Virus record (IMG/VR): IMGVR_UViG_3300048583_000198
Coordinates: 1 to 64,000 of that record
Length of the DNA stretch: 64,000 bases
Direction: 5' to 3' (one strand)
Source: a virus
Part shown: piece by piece, positions 61,239 through 64,000 of the stretch
Position numbering within the stretch: position 1 is the first letter of the stretch
How the letters are laid out: each line of letters starts with the position of its first letter
Notes under the pieces: generated by a model
The model's input: the letters and a program-made list of their open reading frames with translations, nothing else
Databases searched by the model: none
Told to the model about the DNA's origin: nothing
Program-made: the position numbers and the translations under genes

Positions 61239-64000
61239 TACTTGTACACCCCGAGTGCACGAGCGTGCGCTTGGATCCGTGCTTCGCTCAGTACCGTTGT
61301 GTAGTAAGCCGCGCCTCCATACACGCCTGTCGCCGCGGGCGTGGCATCGCCGGGATTCCCCAGCAGCGAGAACACGCCGCTGGCGCCTCCGGTGTGCTCC
61401 TGTCCGGCCGTGTAGACCTGACTGCCGACTAGCTGCCCATCGATATATTGCTTTACTTGTCGCGTTGCGGCGTCTTTGGTTTGCACAAAATGATGAAGAG
61501 TTCCGTCGAGCCCGCCTCCGATAAACGATGGGGTTGCGGGCGCGTTCGTACCCGACCCGTACTCCCAAAACGTACCTAAGCCGCCGCCACTGCCCACCGC
61601 TAGCTGCATTGCAAAGTTTGCGGTTGATGTCTCTCCGTCTGCGCCGAGGCCGGCGATAAATCCGGCAGACGTGAAGGCCCCCCAAACCTCAACCGTGAAG
61701 GTTGTAACCGGCGCGGTCAGCCCCAGCTTCGTCGCGCTTACGGCATAGTTAAATTCACCGCCGTTGTTGACCGCCACCGTCTTTCGAGTCGGGAAGCGAG
61801 GATCGAGCGCCCTGAACTGGTATTGAGCGATCGGCGCGCCAGTGATCGTAAGCGTGTATCCATTCCCGCTGCTGTCGGCGAAGTTGCCGCTGGCCTCATC
61901 CAGCTTCCACCAGCCGCGCGGCGAGTCGGCGGCGATTTCGTCGTCGATGTTAGTGTCGTCGGCAATTTCCAGCACTCGAAGGATTGATCCGGCCATTAGT
62001 CTTGCGGGCGCGGCGCTGCTGGAAGTGTTTTGCGCAAACTGATAGGACAATTCCCCGTCGCTAGTAGTCTCGATCGTCCCGTAATAACGCGTTGAATATC
62101 TTGAGGTCACGCTATCTACCGCATCAACGGCTAACGCTGTAGAGAACGTGTGGAAGCTGAGTGACGTGCTTGCGATACAACCGAGGCGGGAATATGAGGC
62201 TCGGCTAACTGTGCCGGTGAAATTGAGCCGGTGCTTCATGTCCGGCGTCGCGTTAACGTGTGTATCCAACCAGAATTCAAACCAGTAGATTCGCCCTGCT
62301 TTCAACGGACATTTTAGATTCGTCGAGTCTACATAAGCGGTGCTACTCAACACATCTTGGTTCGCAACCTGTAGCCGCACCGACTCGCCCGCAACAACCC
62401 CCGCTGGCCCCTGCGCTCCCTGAGGCCCCGTAGGTCCGCTCATGCGGAAAATGGACAGCCGCCCATAGCACGTAGATGTTCCAGAGCGGTTCTGAACCAT
62501 CGCTTCGATGTAGTCACCGGCCGCGTAGTAGTCAATGTCTACGACTTCGGACTCGACAACGATTGCCGTTGAGCTTGAGCCGCCACGGTGCTTGTGCTGA
62601 GTGTTCGATAGCGCCGCGCCGTTTTTGCTGATGTATACGCGCTGAAGATCGTCGGCATCGCCTGACTGCGAAGCGGTGGCAACCACCTGATACCAGCCGT
62701 TCGCCGGAATCGTGATACGTGTCGGGTTGACCGCTGACCAGTAGTTTTCGTCGTCGCGAATCTCCGTGTCCCAACTGATCGCCTGCGCGGTCGTATTGAA
62801 GCTCTGCAGTGCCGCACGAGCGACGATACACCCCGACTGGCCGCCACCGCCGCCACCGCCTCCACCGCCGCCAGCAGGTGGATTAATCCATTCAAGACCT
62901 GTAGCTGCAGTAGAATTAGCTGCAAGAATTTGGCCATCAGCACCAACTGCTAGTCGTGCAGCAGCATCTGTTCCTGTACCTACAGCAAGATCGCCTTTCG
63001 CGTTCCAAAGAACATCGGTTGCAACATCTCCTGCAACACCTGGAATAAATTTGCTTGTAGCGGTGTCCCAAACAAGAGCATCACCATCTGCAAGACCGGC
63101 GAGATTTACATCATCAAGTGAACTTATAGCTAAATGAACAGGAATCCATCGACTAGTCGTGGTATCCCAAATAACAGTATCGTGGTCAATTACACCAGTG
63201 AGATTGACATCTCCGAGTAAACCAAATTCAAGACCCGTAAGTGATTCCCACGATACATCGTAGTCATCATCACTCAATTTAGTGAGAACTTGGCCTGTTA
63301 AACCACCTTCAGGCGTACCTGCAGGACCGGTTGGACCTGCTGGACCAACAGCACCAGGTGCTCCAGGAGGACCGGCTGGACCGGCTGGAAGAATTCCCCA
63401 ACCAGTACCTGTACCTGTGAAGTCAGGAAGAAATGAGCCTTCCCATACATTGTCAACTTCATCGTAAGCGGCATAAACAATATCAACAGCATTAGGAGCT
63501 GTTGAAAGAATAGGCGTAATGTCCATAATCCAACGAAAATTCGCTGGCCATGTGATGGTACGACCGCCTGTTGCATCTTGTTTAATTCTTAACTTGATAA
63601 CCTGTCCTTGAATCGGGTTATCAATTGGAAGAATCGTTCGATTACCTCCAAGCGTTAGGCGAAAAACATTTGATCCATGTCCATTCAATGAAATTGAAGG
63701 AGCATCGGTTAGTTGAACAGTTTTTGTGCCTTTACCTGCTTGATGTTGCCCTGGATGTCGTAAACGATCATATGCATAAGCTCCCGTTTCAGGATCAACA
63801 GCTTTGTATCGTGGAGCACCTGCATCTACTTCTTCATGAGTAGCCCATTCAATTTCATCACCACCAAGATCTGCTAATACTTTTACGTGCTCGTCACGAC
63901 TAGCATCCCAAAGCATAATGTAATCAGCAGATGGATCTACTGGTTCACTATGCGCAGGCAAAGTTGGGATGTCTGGACGGATATATACTTGTCCCTGGAA
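61238..64000 (-). CDS. Large tail fibre with collagen-like and LamG-like parts, partial
   Basis: About 910 residues are visible; the frame runs to the window edge, so the start lies outside or is a TTG at 63961. Layout: N-terminal virion-binding part (DYIMLWDASRDEHVKV), collagen-like GPAGPPGAPGAVGPAGPTGP, a repeated DDVNLAGLADGDALVWDTAT-type fibre repeat, a run of ten Gly, a beta domain, a second GPTGPQGAQGPAG, and a C-terminal LamG/concanavalin-like domain (GWWKLDEASGNFADSSGNGY ... YIDGQLVG). It binds the host surface. AT-rich in its N-terminal half and GC-rich after the Gly run. Confidence 0.75.
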   Translation of the reverse strand, partial: FQGQVYIRPDIPTLPAHSEPVDPSADYIMLWDASRDEHVKVLADLGGDEIEWATHEEVDAGAPRYKAVDPETGAYAYDRLRHPGQHQAGKGTKTVQLTDAPSISLNGHGSNVFRLTLGGNRTILPIDNPIQGQVIKLRIKQDATGGRTITWPANFRWIMDITPILSTAPNAVDIVYAAYDEVDNVWEGSFLPDFTGTGTGWGILPAGPAGPPGAPGAVGPAGPTGPAGTPEGGLTGQVLTKLSDDDYDVSWESLTGLEFGLLGDVNLTGVIDHDTVIWDTTTSRWIPVHLAISSLDDVNLAGLADGDALVWDTATSKFIPGVAGDVATDVLWNAKGDLAVGTGTDAAARLAVGADGQILAANSTAATGLEWINPPAGGGGGGGGGGGQSGCIVARAALQSFNTTAQAISWDTEIRDDENYWSAVNPTRITIPANGWYQVVATASQSGDADDLQRVYISKNGAALSNTQHKHRGGSSSTAIVVESEVVDIDYYAAGDYIEAMVQNRSGTSTCYGRLSIFRMSGPTGPQGAQGPAGVVAGESVRLQVANQDVLSSTAYVDSTNLKCPLKAGRIYWFEFWLDTHVNATPDMKHRLNFTGTVSRASYSRLGCIASTSLSFHTFSTALAVDAVDSVTSRYSTRYYGTIETTSDGELSYQFAQNTSSSAAPARLMAGSILRVLEIADDTNIDDEIAADSPRGWWKLDEASGNFADSSGNGYTLTITGAPIAQYQFRALDPRFPTRKTVAVNNGGEFNYAVSATKLGLTAPVTTFTVEVWGAFTSAGFIAGLGADGETSTANFAMQLAVGSGGGLGTFWEYGSGTNAPATPSFIGGGLDGTLHHFVQTKDAATRQVKQYIDGQLVGSQVYTAGQEHTGGASGVFSLLGNPGDATPAATGVYGGAAYYTTVLSEARIQAHARALGVYK

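Noticed and set aside
59232-61685. 817-residue minus-strand frame starting at 61685
   Set aside because: Its first 149 residues are an Arg-rich shadow of the GC-rich fibre gene; the real start is the ATG at 61238 in the TAATG overlap.
1-64000. Prophage or integrated element with CRISPR, integrase or transposase
   Set aside because: No integrase, transposase, attachment-site duplication or CRISPR repeats were found; the layout is that of a lytic phage genome.

Overview
The window is 64 kb of a tailed double-stranded DNA phage, most likely an N4-like podovirus (Schitoviridae type). The main evidence is a 3325-residue protein that carries degenerate single-subunit RNA polymerase motifs with N4 virion RNA polymerase (vRNAP) spacing, a second short T7/N4-type RNA polymerase, an N4-like head gene order, and three hairpin promoters of the kind vRNAP recognises. 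No integrase, transposase, CRISPR array, ribosomal RNA or obvious host gene was seen. Both window edges cut through genes, so this is part of a larger genome. The host cannot be named from the sequence.

Layout. (1) 1-20.2 kb, plus strand: metabolism and replication. It holds an M20-like metallopeptidase, ThyX, many very small and often overlapping genes, a Dda/RecD-like helicase, a family A DNA polymerase with proofreading domain, a RecB-like nuclease, an ATPase/primase fusion, a RecA-fold ATPase, a single-stranded DNA-binding protein, a GNAT-like protein, a metallophosphoesterase-like protein, an HD hydrolase, a dNTP-diphosphohydrolase-like protein, a Gp49-family protein, the RNA ligase RtcB and tRNA-Pro, tRNA-Tyr and tRNA-Ile. 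Most genes overlap by 1-4 bases or have gaps under 15 bases, as in long operons. (2) 20.2-54.1 kb, minus strand: virion genes. From vRNAP backwards come internal virion proteins, major capsid, scaffold, portal, terminase, a series of tail and fibre genes, a putative terminase small subunit, fibronectin-like secreted proteins and a small-gene cluster that includes a holin-like membrane protein. (3) 54.2-59.2 kb, plus strand: the early region. It has three hairpin promoters sharing a CGGAnTACAC box, a candidate structured RNA, small membrane proteins, the RNAP2-type polymerase and a DUF7448-like protein, with one reverse-strand winged-helix gene that faces a 44-base palindrome. A strong terminator closes this block. 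(4) 59.2-64 kb, minus strand: two large receptor-binding/fibre genes, mosaic in base composition, the second running off the window.

How it would work, by analogy with N4 (inference): vRNAP is injected with the DNA and reads the early block from the hairpin promoters. The early block makes the RNAP2-type enzyme, which would transcribe the replication block with a partner subunit not found here. Host polymerase, possibly helped by the phage single-stranded DNA-binding protein, then reads the virion block. The points most worth checking are the HELIH protease-like motif in the vRNAP tail, the early promoters and the folded RNA between them, two other highly folded non-coding stretches, the missing RNAP1 partner, and the tail fibre whose composition changes at a poly-glycine linker.
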